DNA from: Bretschneidera sinensis
Taxonomy: Eukaryota; Streptophyta; Magnoliopsida; Brassicales; Akaniaceae
Assembly (NCBI GenBank): GCA_023935145.1
Contig: CM043700.1
Location: 40,962,620 to 41,026,619 of the forward strand
DNA: 64,000 bases
Direction: 5' to 3'
Of the stretch, positions 1-12,551 are shown one piece after another. Positions within the stretch are counted from its first letter, which is position 1. Each line of letters opens with the position of its first letter. The position numbers and the translations under genes were made by a program. The notes beneath the pieces were generated by a model. That model had not been told where the DNA came from, ran no database searches, and worked only from the letters and a program-made list of their open reading frames with translations.

Positions 1-677
1 GTTCTAGAGCTTGTAGAGACCGCAAAAGTATTCACAAAACAACCGCGCATAAAACTTTTCCAAATGCTTTAGACTAATCATGCAATCTTACCACAAACCA
101 GAGTCTCAAACCAAAGAAAAATTGACACTTAATTTATTCTCAAAGCGAAGCAAGATTTAACTTCTTCTAAATGCTATATGCTATCTCGATTAAGCTCATA
201 TCATTGACATGTGAATTAACTCCAAGGCTAACACAAAACATGCTAAAAACAAACAAACAAATTTTTTTTTTTTTTTATCCTAACAACGAAAAGAAAGAAA
301 GTGACACCAAGCAGTTCAAAAAAAAAAAAGAAATATGTTTCCTCCACCCCCAACCTAAACATTGCATTGACCTCAATGTAAAAGAAAAAGGAAAGGAAAC
401 TCCCTGTGCGGCCAAAAATGCACAAAAGCTGAAAATTGCGCACCACCAAATGAACTGCATACCGTTCTTTTCGCTGAAATCACTAGAAACTAAAAATTAA
501 AATAGACTTAACACAACCAAAATTCAAAGTTAATAAAGACTTGACAACGAAATATTAATATATATATATATTTTTTTTGAAATTTGAAGTAAACTAAAAA
601 CTAATAATTAAGATTGAATGAAAACTAACTAAAAACAGAACAAAAATTAAAAGGAATAACGTACCTTTGTTGTGTGG
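1..677 (-). other. 3' non-coding part of the gypsy element (window edge)
   Basis: This stretch lies downstream of the gag-pol stop on the minus strand. It is AT-rich, with homopolymer runs near 262-276 and 319-330, and has no coding signal; small open frames here span low-complexity sequence. Athila/Tat-type elements usually carry a long non-coding region between integrase and the 3' LTR, and nothing here resembles the LTR at 6500-8061. I infer that the 3' LTR lies beyond the left edge of the window. Confidence 0.5.
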
Positions 678-3600
678 TCAAGGTGAATAGACCGGATCCA
701 TAAGCGGAATGTCTTCCATCTCCGGATCATGTCTATCAATTAAGATCTTAAGTCGTTGACCGTTTACTTTAAAGACCCGACCATCTCTAGTATCCTCAAT
801 TTCTACCGCCCCATTTTCAAAAACATTTTTTACTATAAAAGGGCCGGTCCATCTTGACCGAAGTTTTCCAGGATGCTTATGAAGTCTAGAGTCGTATAAG
901 AATACCCGATCATTGGGTTTAAATGTTTTCCTCAAAATATTTTTGTCATGGAATACTTTCATCTTAGCCTTATAGATTCTAGAATTTTCATAAGCATCGT
1001 TTCTTAATTCTTCTAACTCGGTCAGCTGATATTTTCGAAGTTTACCCGCTTCGCCCATGTCAAAATTGAAAGACTTGATGGCCCAATAAGCTCGATGCTC
1101 GAGCTCCACGGGTAAGTGGCAAGGCTTTCCAAAAACAAGCCGATAGGGTGACATACCTAAGGGAGTTTTAAAGGCTGTACGGTAAGCCCAAAGCGCATCA
1201 GTTAGTCTCAAAGACCAATCTTTGCGATCGGGGTTAACCGTTTTTTCTAAAATTTGTTTAATCTCCCTATTAGCAAGCTCTACTTGTCCACTAGTCTGAG
1301 GATGATAGGCAGTAGAGATTTTATGTAATACCCCAAATTTTTTCATTAAAGCCTCAAAGGAACGGTTGCAAAAATGTGTACCTCGATCACTAATTATAGC
1401 ACGTGGTGTACCAAATCGAGATAACACCTTTTCTTTAAGGAATTTAATCACCGTTCCATTATCATTGTTTCGACAAGTTGCTGCCTCTACCCACTTGGAT
1501 ACATAATCTATTGCTACAATGATATACTGGTACCCGAAGGAAGGAGGGAAGGGTCCCATGAAATCGATGCCCCAACAATCAAAGATTTCAATCACTAAAA
1601 TAGGGTTCAGGGGCATCATATTTCGGCGAGACACAGCTCCTAACTTTTGACATCTTTCACAAGAGCGACAATAGGTGTTTGTATCTTTAAACAAAGTAGG
1701 CCAATAAAATCCACACTGCAAAATTTTTGCAGCCGTTTTTTTCATCGAAAAGTGGCCTCCACAAGCTTGGGAGTGACAAAATTCTAAGACACTCGAAATC
1801 TCTTCATTAGGGATGCAACGCCTTAGAATTTGGTCAGGACAGTACTTGAAAAGATAGGGGTCATCCCAATAAAAATTATGTACCTCATATAAGAATTTCC
1901 TCTTGTCTTGAGCGCTCCAATCCATAGGTATCTCACCTGTAGCCAAATAATTTACGATGTGAGCAAACCATGGTAGAGAAGTAATGGAAAGTAATTGCTC
2001 ATCGGGAAAATCATCTTTGATTGGCATGTCATCACAAGTGTCCTCAAAAGTGAGTCTGGATAAATGGTCAGCTACTACGTTCTCCACTCCTTTTTTATCC
2101 TTGATGGTGATATCAAATTCTTGCAAGAGGAGGATCCATCGGATTAGTCGTGCCTTAGCATCCTTCTTCGTAAGAAGATACTTGAGGGCTGCATGATCTG
2201 TAAAAATAAGGATAGGAGAACCAATTAGATGAGCACGAAATTTATCTAAAGCAAATACTACAGCTAGCAACTCTTTTTCAGTTGTAGAGTAATTCATTTG
2301 AGCACTATTTAAAGTCTTACTAGCATAGTAAATGACAAAAGGTTTACCTTCCCTTCGCTGTCCAAGAACAGCACCTACAGCGTAGTCACTAGCATCGCAC
2401 ATGATTTCAAAAGGTAAAGTCCAATCTGGCGACTGCATTATAGGTGCGGAAGTAAGCTTGCCAATCAACGTTTTAAAGGCCTCTTGACAAGCTTGACTCC
2501 ACTCAAAGGGGGTATCTTTAACTAGGAGGGCGCATAGTGGTCTAGATATTTTTGAAAAATTTTGTATGAACCTCCTATAAAAACCAGCATGACCAAGGAA
2601 AGATCTCACATCCTTTATTGTCTTAGGGGCAGACAACTTAGAGATTAACTCAATCTTAGATTGATCAACCTCTATTCCTTTAGAAGAGACAATATGCCCT
2701 AAGACAATACCGGATGGTACCATGAAATGGCACTTTTCCCAATTTAAAACCAATTCTTTTTCCTCACAGCGAATTAATACTCTTTCTAAATTCATTAAGC
2801 ATGTTTCAAATGAAGATCCAAAAACAGTTAGGTCATCCATAAAAACCTCCATGCAATTTTCAACCATGTCACTAAAAATGCTCATCATGCAGCGTTGAAA
2901 AGTAGCAGGGGCGTTACATAATCCAAATGGCATTCTACGAAAAGCATAGGTGCCAAAGGGACAAGTAAAGGTGGTCTTTTCTTGGTATTCTAATGCAATT
3001 TCTATTTGATAGTAACCAGAATAACCATCTAGAAAACAGTAGAAGGGATGACCAGCTATACGCTCAAGAATTTGATCAATAAAAGGGAGTGGGAAGTGGT
3101 CTTTCTTGGTGGCAGCATTTAATTTTCTGTAATCAATGCACACACGCCACCCGTTCACAAGTTTGGTAGGGACTAACTCTCCTAGATCATTTTTTATCAC
3201 AGTGACTCCGGACTTTTTCGGGACGACTTGCGTAGGGCTTACCCACTTACTATCAGCTATAGGATATATAATACCCGCATCTAATAGTTTCAGTACTTCA
3301 TTTTTCACTACTTCTTTCATAGTGGGGTTAAGCCTACGTTGAGGGTCTCTACGAGGACTGGTTCCTTCATCCAGATTTATTTTATGGGAGCAGATTAGGG
3401 GACTAATTCCCTTTAAATCAGCCATGCTCCATCCCAGGGCTGATTTGTGTTCATTTAAAGTTTGAATTAATCTCTTACCTTGGGTCTCAGTTAATTCAGA
3501 AGAAATTATAACAGGAAAGGTATCACCTGGACCGAGAAAGACATGTTTTAGACCCTTAGGTAGTGGCTTCAATTCGACTTTAGGTGCTTCCACACTTGAG

Positions 3601-6071
3601 GGGACTTGAGTCTTGCTTCTTTCGGGCAGCTCTTCAAACCTTGGTTGCCATGCTCGATTTCCATAATCCTGAGATTTGTCAAAAACAACACATATATCAA
3701 TTATATCAGTTTTATCATCAAATAAATCTATCTCAGAATTAACAAGAAAATTTTCAAGAGGGTCATAATCATGAGTTAAGAAAACTCCCTCATTGACGAG
3801 TGACTCGATCATGTAAAGCTGGTGGTTTTCGTCCTCATCTTCGGGCTGTTTTGCAACATTGAAAATATTTACTTCAAGGGTCATGTTGCCAAAGGACAGT
3901 TTCATGAGACCATTCCTACAATTTATTAGAGCATTTGCAGTAGCAAGAAAAGGTCTACCCAAAATCAAAGGAATTTTAGAGTTAGTGTCTACAGCAGAAG
4001 TAGTATCAAGAATTAAGAAATCAACAGGATAATAAAATTTATCAATTTGAATCAAAACATCCTCAACCACACCTCGGGGTACCTTGACTGAGCGATCAGC
4101 CAATTGTAATACCACGCCGGTTGGTTTGATTTCTCCTAACCCCAGCTGTAAGTAAATTGAAAATGGCATCAGGTTTACACTAGCTCCCAGATCTAGTAAG
4201 GCTTGTCCAACCTCATGATTTCCAATGCTGCAAGCAATGGTAGGACAGCCCGGATCTTTGTATTTCGGGGGAATTCTTTGCTCAATTAGTGCACTAACTT
4301 GCTCAGTTAGGAAAGCTGTTTTCTTGACATGATGTTTCCTCTTAATTGTGCATAAATCTTTGAGAACTTTTGCATAGGTGGGGACTTGTTTAATCACATG
4401 CAAAAGGGGAAGATTAAGTTTCACTTGCCTTAAGTTCTCAAGGATTTCATCATTCATTTCCAGATTTTTCTTGTTGGATTTTAAGGCTTGGGGGAATGGG
4501 GCCTTAACAGGACTTTGGGTCACTTCAGGGTCTTTAGGCAACTTGGTCTCACTACTGGTTTGACCCTTCACATTCTCGGGTTTATTCTCTGGTGGAATGT
4601 GTAGTGACTTACCTCTTCGGGTCACAATGGCATTTACATTTTTCACATTTTCTTGTGCCATATGTTGACCGTGAGGTATGGACTGAGCTTGAGCAGGGAA
4701 CTTACCTCGCTCAGTCACACTCAAGGAGTTCATCAATTTAGACACTTGGCTCCTTATTTCTTTGTTTTCCTCAACCAACTGTGTAATTAATGCCTCACAC
4801 TTTTGGTTTGTCTTGCCTTGTGCTTCTATAAAAGTATGTAAGGAGTCTTCTAAAGAGTTCCTAGAAGATGAGGGTGCATGATAAGGTGCTGGGTACGATC
4901 TAGGGGGCTGCACATGCTGCTGATTTTCAGATTTCCAACTGAAGTTGGGGTGATTTCGCCACCCCGGATTATAAGTGTTAGAGAAGGGTGCTGAGGGCTT
5001 CTTGTACATGCCTAAGGTATTGCATTGTTCCTCGTACAGCCCTCTCATGTCAACAAAAGTGGGACAATCTTGGGCGGGATGATCAACCCCACCACACACA
5101 AAACATGATTCTAAAGGTTCGGCCTGATTAACTATGTGTGTTAGTTTTTTCGTTTTTAATGCCTCCAACTCTCTAGTAAGCATTTCGACCTTGGCCTTGA
5201 GGTTATCCTCTTCCCTAAGATGGTAGATTCCTCCACCACTAGGTCGTGACCTATTTGTGCTCTCAGTAGCACTAGGTCCAGTCCATGTGTGAGCTTTCTC
5301 AGCAAGCTCATTGAGGTACTCAATAGCCTCATCAGGGTCTTTTTGCAGAAATTCTCCATTACACATCATCTTAACAAATTGACGTTCTCTATAGGTAAGA
5401 CCCTCATAGAAATAGCTCACTAAACGCCAATTTTCGTACCCATGATGTGGACACATACTTAACAGTTCTTTAAATTTCTCCCAAGACTGATACAAAGTCT
5501 CGTTTTCCTTTTGTGCAAAAGTGGAGATTTGTCTTTTCAAAGCGTTAGTCTTATGTTGAGGGAAGTACTTGTTAAAAAAGACTTGAGTCATCTCATTCCA
5601 TGACCCAATTGATCGTGGTCTCAGCGAGTATAACCAACTCTTAGCTTTATCCTTTAAGGAGAAAGGAAAAAACTTGAGTCTCACGATATCATCAGTTGCA
5701 TCGTGACTATGGAAAGTCGCAACTACTTCCTCAAATTCTCTAATGTGCACATAGGGGTTCTCGTTTTCCATGCCATGAAAAGTAGGGAGAAGTTGTATCA
5801 TCCCTGTTTTAAAATCTTGATGACGGGTATTGGCTGGAAACATAATGCACGATGGTGTGGCTGTCCGGCTAGGATGTAGGTAATCTTTAAGTGTCCTAAC
5901 ACCATTCTCATTAGGATTTTCAGCCATGTTAACAAAATCCTCTAAATTCTCTGATGGGGGTGCACTATGGTTTGATCTAGGCGAGGTTTCACCAATGGAG
6001 GTGGAAGGAGAGGGTAACTCTAATTCGGGTCCTCTAATGAATCTACCTCGCGAATCTCTCGGTCTAAGCAT
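678..6071 (-). CDS. Ty3/gypsy (Athila/Tat-type) gag-pol polyprotein, uninterrupted
   Basis: A single 1,797-residue frame encodes the whole retrotransposon polyprotein. In order it has a gag region (about residues 60-260), one CCHC knuckle ([14 protein letters not shown], near 323), an aspartic protease centre ([12 protein letters not shown], near 625), reverse transcriptase ([20 protein letters not shown] near 985; FMDDL active site near 1076), RNase H ([13 protein letters not shown] near 1226, then [17 protein letters not shown] and VADHLSRL) and integrase. The integrase has an HHCC zinc region near 1435-1475 and a D-D-E triad in [17 protein letters not shown] and [11 protein letters not shown]. 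There is no chromodomain. The DLGA protease centre and the domain sequence fit the Athila/Tat group. All catalytic motifs look present and there is no internal stop, so this copy is young or coding-competent on paper. The ATG at 6071 follows a leader of about 400 bases after the primer-binding site. Confidence 0.95.
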   Translation of the reverse strand: MLRPRDSRGRFIRGPELELPSPSTSIGETSPRSNHSAPPSENLEDFVNMAENPNENGVRTLKDYLHPSRTATPSCIMFPANTRHQDFKTGMIQLLPTFHGMENENPYVHIREFEEVVATFHSHDATDDIVRLKFFPFSLKDKAKSWLYSLRPRSIGSWNEMTQVFFNKYFPQHKTNALKRQISTFAQKENETLYQSWEKFKELLSMCPHHGYENWRLVSYFYEGLTYRERQFVKMMCNGEFLQKDPDEAIEYLNELAEKAHTWTGPSATESTNRSRPSGGGIYHLREEDNLKAKVEMLTRELEALKTKKLTHIVNQAEPLESCFVCGGVDHPAQDCPTFVDMRGLYEEQCNTLGMYKKPSAPFSNTYNPGWRNHPNFSWKSENQQHVQPPRSYPAPYHAPSSSRNSLEDSLHTFIEAQGKTNQKCEALITQLVEENKEIRSQVSKLMNSLSVTERGKFPAQAQSIPHGQHMAQENVKNVNAIVTRRGKSLHIPPENKPENVKGQTSSETKLPKDPEVTQSPVKAPFPQALKSNKKNLEMNDEILENLRQVKLNLPLLHVIKQVPTYAKVLKDLCTIKRKHHVKKTAFLTEQVSALIEQRIPPKYKDPGCPTIACSIGNHEVGQALLDLGASVNLMPFSIYLQLGLGEIKPTGVVLQLADRSVKVPRGVVEDVLIQIDKFYYPVDFLILDTTSAVDTNSKIPLILGRPFLATANALINCRNGLMKLSFGNMTLEVNIFNVAKQPEDEDENHQLYMIESLVNEGVFLTHDYDPLENFLVNSEIDLFDDKTDIIDICVVFDKSQDYGNRAWQPRFEELPERSKTQVPSSVEAPKVELKPLPKGLKHVFLGPGDTFPVIISSELTETQGKRLIQTLNEHKSALGWSMADLKGISPLICSHKINLDEGTSPRRDPQRRLNPTMKEVVKNEVLKLLDAGIIYPIADSKWVSPTQVVPKKSGVTVIKNDLGELVPTKLVNGWRVCIDYRKLNAATKKDHFPLPFIDQILERIAGHPFYCFLDGYSGYYQIEIALEYQEKTTFTCPFGTYAFRRMPFGLCNAPATFQRCMMSIFSDMVENCMEVFMDDLTVFGSSFETCLMNLERVLIRCEEKELVLNWEKCHFMVPSGIVLGHIVSSKGIEVDQSKIELISKLSAPKTIKDVRSFLGHAGFYRRFIQNFSKISRPLCALLVKDTPFEWSQACQEAFKTLIGKLTSAPIMQSPDWTLPFEIMCDASDYAVGAVLGQRREGKPFVIYYASKTLNSAQMNYSTTEKELLAVVFALDKFRAHLIGSPILIFTDHAALKYLLTKKDAKARLIRWILLLQEFDITIKDKKGVENVVADHLSRLTFEDTCDDMPIKDDFPDEQLLSITSLPWFAHIVNYLATGEIPMDWSAQDKRKFLYEVHNFYWDDPYLFKYCPDQILRRCIPNEEISSVLEFCHSQACGGHFSMKKTAAKILQCGFYWPTLFKDTNTYCRSCERCQKLGAVSRRNMMPLNPILVIEIFDCWGIDFMGPFPPSFGYQYIIVAIDYVSKWVEAATCRNNDNGTVIKFLKEKVLSRFGTPRAIISDRGTHFCNRSFEALMKKFGVLHKISTAYHPQTSGQVELANREIKQILEKTVNPDRKDWSLRLTDALWAYRTAFKTPLGMSPYRLVFGKPCHLPVELEHRAYWAIKSFNFDMGEAGKLRKYQLTELEELRNDAYENSRIYKAKMKVFHDKNILRKTFKPNDRVFLYDSRLHKHPGKLRSRWTGPFIVKNVFENGAVEIEDTRDGRVFKVNGQRLKILIDRHDPEMEDIPLMDPVYSP

Positions 6072-6094
6072 GCACCAATTAATTTAGAGGGGGA

Positions 6095-6335
6095 ATAAAT
6101 AAATAAAACAAATAAATAAAACAGAATAATAAACAAATAAATAAAAACAGAATAATAAACAGATAAATAAAAACAAAATAATAAACAGATAAATAAAAAC
6201 AGAATAATAAACAAATAAATAAAAACAGAATAATAGACAGAATAATAAAACAGAATAATAAACAGGTAAATAAAAACAGAATAAAATAATAAACAGATAA
6301 ATAAAAACAGAATAATAAAAGAAAATTAGAAAATC
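6095..6335. repeat. AT-rich minisatellite in the gypsy leader, about 26-bp unit
   Basis: Some nine imperfect tandem copies of a unit resembling AAACAGATAAATAAAAACAG followed by AATAAT lie between gag and the primer-binding site. Units differ by small indels and A/G changes. An open frame on the minus strand here is only a product of the repeat. Confidence 0.85.
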
Positions 6336-6477
6336 AAAACAAAAGTAAAGGAATAATATTGCCGTATTTACAAACTGCTGAAAAGAAAAATATTTACGAT
6401 TTTTTTTTTGGTTTTTTTTTTTTTTTTTTTACCGTCACACTAAAAGTTGACAAGTTTCCTTATACTTAAGAGCGTTT

Positions 6478-6494
6478 CCCCGGCAACGGCGCCA
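6478..6494 (-). other. Primer-binding site of the gypsy element
   Basis: On the minus strand the sequence reads TGGCGCCGTTGCCGGGG, the type of primer-binding site associated with Athila-like elements (usually assigned to tRNA-Asp). It begins five bases inside the LTR boundary, as expected for reverse-transcription priming. Confidence 0.85.
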
Positions 6495-6499
6495 AAATT

Positions 6500-8061
6500 T
6501 GATTACGCCCAAAGTATAACACGGTTATTGTAGTACGGCTTTGGGGTGTCGATTCCACAGGGAAACAAGTTAAGTACAAAGGAAAATGTGTGAACCTTAA
6601 AACGAACGATAAAAGTTAAACTCAAGATTTTTAAGCTTTGATGGTGAAATAATGTAAAGGAAAATTGCGTAAATGTAAATGAAATATAAATGAGAAATAA
6701 CAAGGTTCCGGGAATCCTCCTTAGGTTTGTTCCCTAATTCCACTCTTGATTCAATTGATTTTATCTCGATTGCAAGTTTCAACTCCCAAACAAGCAATCG
6801 GAATGTATTCAATCAAGCACATTTACAATTCTTATATAATTGCTACGAATTAATCATTGATTTCGGTTCATGCACACATGACCGATCTTAAAGATTATCA
6901 AGAAATGACAATATATCTTAAAAGACAATATCGCAATAATGGACAATCAATAAGATAAATCTACCGGAATCAATCACATCCAAGCAACCTCAATGGAGGA
7001 GAAGGATGCAATCACCGGATTAAGAGAGTCTAAAAGAAGAAGAATAAGAAGTACATCTATCACATGAACTCAAATCTTCTTACTTAATCAATGAATAATT
7101 CATAAACAATATTTAACAATAAATCCATACAACTGAATCAAGAACAAGAAATAAAGAACAAGAAATCCCTAAAGATTCATCCCTTTCCCTTGTAAAATGA
7201 TTAGTTGGCCATGGAAATCAAGGTGGAAGAACAATAAGGATGCTTTCCCCTTGATTTGGCCATGGAGTTCAAGGTGGATGAACAATATGGATGTTCTCCC
7301 CTTGATTTGCAACCAAAGAAAACTTAGAAATAAAATGGAAGAATGCTGGATTTGGATCCCTTGAATCCTCTCTTTTTTCTCTCTTCCTTGCTTTCTCCCT
7401 TCAATACCCAGCTGCACACTCCATAAAGATATATTTATAGAGCATGAGGGGGGTGTTTTGGTCTTGGAGAATGTCATTTGCTTGCCCTAATCCGGTCAAG
7501 AGGCGAGTGGGCCGTGCTGTGCGCCTGGGCCTGCTGTGCGTCTGGGCCTGCTGTGCTGGCCTGAACTGTTTCCACTAAAACTGTCATAACTTTCTCTAGA
7601 AAAATCCTTTTTACGAACCGTAAAATTCTCCAGAAAATAGACTTCCGGATCTTTCTAAGCATATATGGCTCATCATCTGGTTCTTCCTACATCAATACAG
7701 TTTAATCTGCAAAGATGATTGATCTGTACGGGAAATTCTGGCAATTCAGTGAAACTTCTTCAGCTTGTATGCAGAAGTGCACACACTAGTGTGCCTACCC
7801 TTAACTTGCTCCAAAGTGATGCACACACTTGTGTGCAGTCTTTTAACTTACTGTAATTTATTACTCCAGCCTTAGTTTAGAGTTTAACCATCTTTGAATC
7901 ATGTTTGGACACGTCTAAACCTTAGACAAAAACGAGCACCGACACCCAAGATCTTTTGGTGCTTTAAACATGGATCGCTTTATTATCTCTTTTGTACTCA
8001 AAGCACCTGAAAATGCATCGAATTAAGTCAATGATTTATGAATATCACTTTAGAGTTATCA
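6500..8061 (-). repeat. 5' LTR of the gypsy element (about 1.56 kb)
   Basis: The inner edge is fixed by the primer-binding site: plus-strand sequence starts TGATTACGCCC at 6500. The outer edge is placed at the CA of GAGTTATCA (8061), because TGAT and ATCA form the short inverted termini expected of an LTR and the sequence changes character there. The length suits Athila/Tat elements. The 3' LTR is outside the window, so the outer edge and target-site duplication cannot be confirmed; it could be a few bases off. Confidence 0.7.
7431..7440 (-). promoter_or_regulatory. Probable LTR TATA box
   Basis: On the minus strand the LTR contains CTATAAATAT, well upstream of the primer-binding site. It is the best TATA-like sequence seen in the LTR and would direct transcription toward gag. 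Inferred from sequence alone. Confidence 0.45.
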
Positions 8062-8349
8062 ACATGTAAAAGTGCGATTACGACCAAGATCAACCCTAAA
8101 ATGTTAACAATTAAGTATTGTTTAGATGCATTTTATGACTCTCATCAGCACCTCCTATTTTTTTGGTTTGAGCAGTTTTGGCATTCACAACATCCTCTAT
8201 TTTCAAAGAGGTGTTTTATGGCTTTGGGTCTCAAATTTCTCTGTGTTTTTTTTTTGTTCTCAGATCTCTTTGGCAGTTTGTTTTTTTTTCTGCTTTGGGT
8301 GGTTTCGGCATTTTTTTGGTCGGGCTATTTTTTTTTGCACTTATTTGCA

Positions 8350-9930
8350 ATGGACTCTGCACCTGTGTGTGTCAAATTTACGGGCAAAAATTACTCTATG
8401 TGGGCCTTTCAGTTTGAAAATTTCCTCAAGGGAAAAAAACTTTGGGGCCATATCGATGGCATGGATGTCGCACAAACATCCAATACAAACCAATCGAATG
8501 ATGTCGGGTCTTCTCCTTCTTGGATTGTGCTTGATGCTCGGATCATGTCTTGGCTTCTTGGTTCGGTGGAGCCACATATTGTCACCAACTTGCGTACTCA
8601 TCGCTCTGCTCAATCCATGTGGACTTATCTGAATAAGGTTTATCATCAAGATAATGATGCTTATCGCTTTCAGTTAGAGCATGCAATTGCCACCTTTCAA
8701 CATGGCAGTCTTTCCATCCAAGACTATTACTCGGCCTTTCTGATTCTTTGGACTGACTATACTGATCTTGTTACAGCAGTTGTTCATGTTTCCACTCTTT
8801 CGACTATTCAGCAACTCCACGAGACTAGATGGCGTGATCAATTTCTTATGAAACTACGCCCGGAATATGAATCTATTCGCTCCTCTGTGCTGAATAGATC
8901 TCCTGTTGCTTCTCTTGATGTTTGTTTTGGTGAGTTACTTCGTGAAGAACAACGTCTTAGTACTCAAGCCACTCTGGAGCAATCTTATGGTAGTCCAGGA
9001 ACTGTTGCTTATGCTGCCCAAGGACGCAGACCGCCTATGCATTCTAAAAACTTGCAGTGTTTTTGCTGTAAGGAATATGAGCATATTGTTGTCAATTGTC
9101 CCAAGAAATACTGCTCTTATTGTAAGAAGAAGGGTCACATCATCAAAGAATGTCGTCTCCGCCCACAAAATCGTCAGGCTCAAGCATTTCAAACTTCTGT
9201 TATTGTACCCTCCGCATCTCCTGGCTCTTCTTCCAGTGCCTCCCCAGTTCCGGCACCTCTTGCAGCAAATTACTGCACACCCAAAATGGTGCAACAGATG
9301 CTAATTTCAGCATTATCTGCAATGGGGTTTCAAGGTAAAAATTCTACCAAACTCTGGTACGTAGACTCGGGGGCCTTTAATCACATGACGAATACTCCCA
9401 CCGCTCTGTGTCATGTTCGACCCTATATTGGTCCTTCTGCCATTCAGACTGCCAATGGCAGTTCTTTACCAATCGCTGCTGTCGGAGATGCCTCTTCTAA
9501 ATTCACTGATGTGTTTCTTGCTCCTCAACTTTCCACGAATCTTATTTTTGTTGGTCAATTAGTTGATAACAATTATGTTGTTAACTTTTCTGGTGATGGT
9601 TGTGTTGTACAGGACCAGGTAACGGGAGAGCTGATCGCGAAGGGACTTAAAGTGGGGCGCTTTATTTTTATCTGTCCTAGCAATTTCTCCAGTTTTGTCT
9701 ATTAAGTCTCTTGCTTGCAATAATGTTCCAAATCTGAGTATGGTGTGGCATCGTCGTTTAGGCCATCCCAATACTCAGACCTTATTTCATGTATTGCACT
9801 CTGGTTTTCTTAATAATGAAGAACGTTCTTCTTTATCTCTTAAGTGTGATTCTTGCAAACTTGGTAAAAGCAAAATTACTCTTAATTGTATTCTCAATAA
9901 TAAGAACTCAAGTAAGCATTTGTACAATCT
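8350..9930 (+). pseudogene. Ty1/copia gag-protease-integrase fragment, frameshifted and truncated
   Basis: From the ATG at 8350 the frame encodes a copia-type gag (GKNYSMWAFQFENFLKGKKL), two CCHC-like knuckles in tandem (CFCCKEYEHIVVNC and CSYCKKKGHIIKEC) and an aspartic-protease centre (DSGAFNHMT). That frame stops at 9705. The pre-integrase segment continues in another frame from about 9695 (MVWHRRLGHPNTQTLFHVLH, then CDSCKLGKSK), so there is a frameshift. Similarity ends near 9930; integrase core, reverse transcriptase and RNase H are missing and I see no LTR at either end. The open frame runs upstream to 8038, but that part is T-rich leader and does not look like protein. The gypsy LTR ends about 290 bases upstream. 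Confidence 0.85.
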
Positions 9931-11132
9931 CTTTACTCTTTTCAATTCTCACATCTCTTTACTCTCTTAAATTCTAACAGAATTAAAGAATTTTCATTTA
10001 AACTCATTAGAAACTCAAAAAAAATCGTGTAAAATAAGTTAAAACCAAAAAAATCTAACTTCCATGTAAACTTCCTGTTAAATAGTACTCCCATATAATA
10101 TAAACATAAATGACAAATTTACCTTGAATTTTATCAATAGTTACCTAAATCATATAATTAACTCTTTATATTGCTTATCTAATATCTACATGATTATATA
10201 GATTATGGAAAAATAAAGTATTAGTGTTAGAAAATAGGAAAACCTTCAAATCAATGTTCATGTGAGAGTTACACATAATCAAGTAATTAACTTTGTGGTT
10301 CTGTGCATGTTAATTTTTAATGCTAAGCTATCTGTTATCAGAATTCCAATTGTCTTTGCTTCTAATGTATCTTGCCCTGTTCCTTTATTTATCACGAATC
10401 TATCTTAAAATGAATTACGCTTTCTAAAATGATTTTGATTGGTTAGTGTAGAGTTCTGCTCAGAGAGGTAGATTTGTTTTCTTCTCTCTTTCTTGGCGAG
10501 GCTCTGGGAAAATTGAGGAAAAGGAGAAAGATTGAACTTTGTTGTTTGCTTAGCCTTCTCACTCCACAGAAAATAGCTGTTTCTTCTTTACACATTTTCT
10601 TTGATTTCTCATCTTTTATCTGTCTCTTCCTTAGATTTGGTCAAAGAGCTTTTTTCTTCTTCAAATGCAAATCTTTCCTACAAAACTAGAGAATTTTCTT
10701 CAATTGAACCCTCCATTATTTTATGTGTTCATTAATTCGTTGCATGTTTCCCGGTTACTCTTCTTTGCTTCTCTCAAAAATTTCAATTGAATTTGATCTT
10801 GTTAATTTTTTTTCCTTTTCTTTATAGGATAATTGTCCAAATTAGATTTCTTTTCTCTTTTCCTCGTTCATCTTTTGGTATCATTCTTTTATTGCAGTAG
10901 TAGTCAATAAACTTTGGGACGATTGAGTCCTTAAAGTTTCAATTTGGAGTCCATAAAAGCTGTGAAAGATTATGCATGGTACATACAGATGGCATTAAGC
11001 TCGCATTGTATTTACTATTTTCAACAAATCAAAATACATGAAAGCTAAATTTTGACAGAAAAATTATGAATTGTGAAACCCTTTATTCAGATCAATAAAT
11101 TTGCAAATATACATGTGAATGGATAATATTAC
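9931..11132. other. AT-rich intergenic DNA
   Basis: Nothing recognisable is coded here. A T-rich stretch around 10440-10800 holds a 71-codon open frame that looks like chance. The segment just left of 11133 is the expected 3' untranslated region of the RTM2-like gene on the minus strand. Confidence 0.4.
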
Positions 11133-12551
11133 TTAGTTTTCAGATTTTCCAATGGACCTGACTGCATTCCTAGCATACAGCCCAAGTACCAGAACCAGTA
11201 AAACAGCCACAACCAAGCTCATCCATTTTCTTGGATGCTTAAGCTCCAACACCAACCCACCAAGAAGCTGCTGCTTATAATTTTTTTGCCAATATTTTCC
11301 TTCCACATTCCCAGTTTTAGCATCATCTTGAACAGAAGAATCTCCAAGATTTTCTTGCTTCTTTTCACTTGTCGTCTTCAAAACATCTCCATCTTTGGCA
11401 AATCCATCATTAGTTGTGCTACTCTTTTCCTTTGGAGGAAGTGATTCTTGATGAGTTTTAGCCTTCTCTTGATCATCACCATTATTCTGCTGTCTTTGCG
11501 GCTCGCTTGTCGGCTTAATTGGTGAAGTACTACTCTTCTGATGATCATCATCCATTAACTGGGGAACTTGTTCTTGAGTTGTTGCCTGTTTTTGAATATC
11601 ATTATTAATCTTATGTGTGGTCTGTGGCTGATGATCAGTTGTTGGGTCTTGACGAGGCTCTGGAGTTTTTTCAACGGGTGGTTTCACTTCTTGCTGTGGT
11701 GGCAATTCAGCTGAAGTGATGATTTTAGGGTGCTTGATGTAAAGAGTACCATCATCAAATCTTGCAGTGATTTCATTTATGTCATAGTTTTCTGGAATTG
11801 GAAATTCCTTGCGGAAACGGCTCCATTTGTTACCGCTGCCTATTGGTGTTTCTCCCATAACCCTCGTCTTCCTTGACGTGGTTACTTGAACTTTTAGCTG
11901 TTGTTTCTTAAAACCTGTAAGATCATTAACAGATAATAATGGAAATAATGCATGCTCATCTACGTATAGTATATTTCACTGGCAGACAGAGGGAGGAACT
12001 TAGGCAGTTCGACTCGAAAAACTCGATTTGAAACTTGATTAAATCGAATTCAAATTGTGATTTTGGTTTGATATACTTCGACTCGTTAGGTTCGCAAGCC
12101 AGTTTAGTTTAATTAATAAATTAATTAAATATTATATTTATTTTATATATATTATAAAAGCATATATATATTTATTTTAAAAATATAAATTTGATTTGAG
12201 TTCGAGTCAATTTCACTTTACAAACCGAGCTCGAGTTCAAAAGTTTTAACTCAAGTTCTGCTTAAAGTTAGGCTTAAATAAAAAAAAAATTCACGAACCA
12301 AACTCGAGCAAACTCAATTAAAGCTCAACTCGGTTCGAATTTATTTTACTCGCAGATATTTAAGTTTCAATCTTCAATAAGATAAATAAATAAATATATA
12401 ATATAATATAATATAATTAAGATAAAAAATTTAGAGACCCACCTGGTAGTTTGACGATAAGAGTGTCATATGCAGGTTCTGGAACCCATTGTGATGTTGG
12501 TTCAAAATCTTCATATACGCGATCAGTAGCAACTTTAGGTTTCCCATCCAT
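11133..12551 (-). CDS. RTM2: RTM2-like protein: alpha-crystallin (HSP20) domain with C-terminal membrane anchor
   Basis: Two exons: 12443-12551 and 11914-11133, with a GT-AG intron at 11915-12442. The splice joins in frame (LIVKLPG to FKKQQLKVQV) and gives 296 residues. Residues about 20-105 form the alpha-crystallin domain, ending with the family's DGTLYIKHPK strand. A long hydrophilic linker rich in P, Q, T and K follows, then a single membrane span (WMSLVVAVLLVLVLGLYA, about 267-284) and a short charged tail. This is the layout of Arabidopsis RESTRICTED TEV MOVEMENT 2, a phloem protein that limits long-distance potyvirus movement, and of its uncharacterised relatives. The fold family and anchor are visible in sequence; an antiviral role in this species is only inference, as most relatives have no known function. 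The intron carries a repeat at about 12000-12360. Confidence 0.9.
12000..12360. repeat. Dispersed repeat rich in CTCGA/TCGAG words, inside the RTM2-like intron
   Basis: The outer parts are rich in words such as GTTCGACTCG, CGAGCTCGAGTT and AACTCGAG, roughly inverted about an AT-rich centre (12110-12190). This style matches the element at 24902-25676 and is typical of small non-autonomous DNA transposons of plants. Terminal repeats are too decayed to fix the ends. Confidence 0.5.

Noticed and set aside
243..460. Two overlapping minus-strand frames and one plus-strand frame (171-500).
   Set aside because: They cross poly-A/poly-T tracts in the non-coding 3' part of the gypsy element and have no domain-like sequence.
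6020..6214. A 64-codon hydrophobic frame on the minus strand.
   Set aside because: It is a translation of the AT-rich minisatellite.
8038..8349. N-terminal extension of the copia gag frame.
   Set aside because: It is T-rich and hydrophobic with no gag similarity; the ATG at 8350 starts the recognisable protein.
8341..8649. Minus-strand frame opposite copia gag.
   Set aside because: It is an antisense shadow of a real coding frame, as is the one at 8935-9294.
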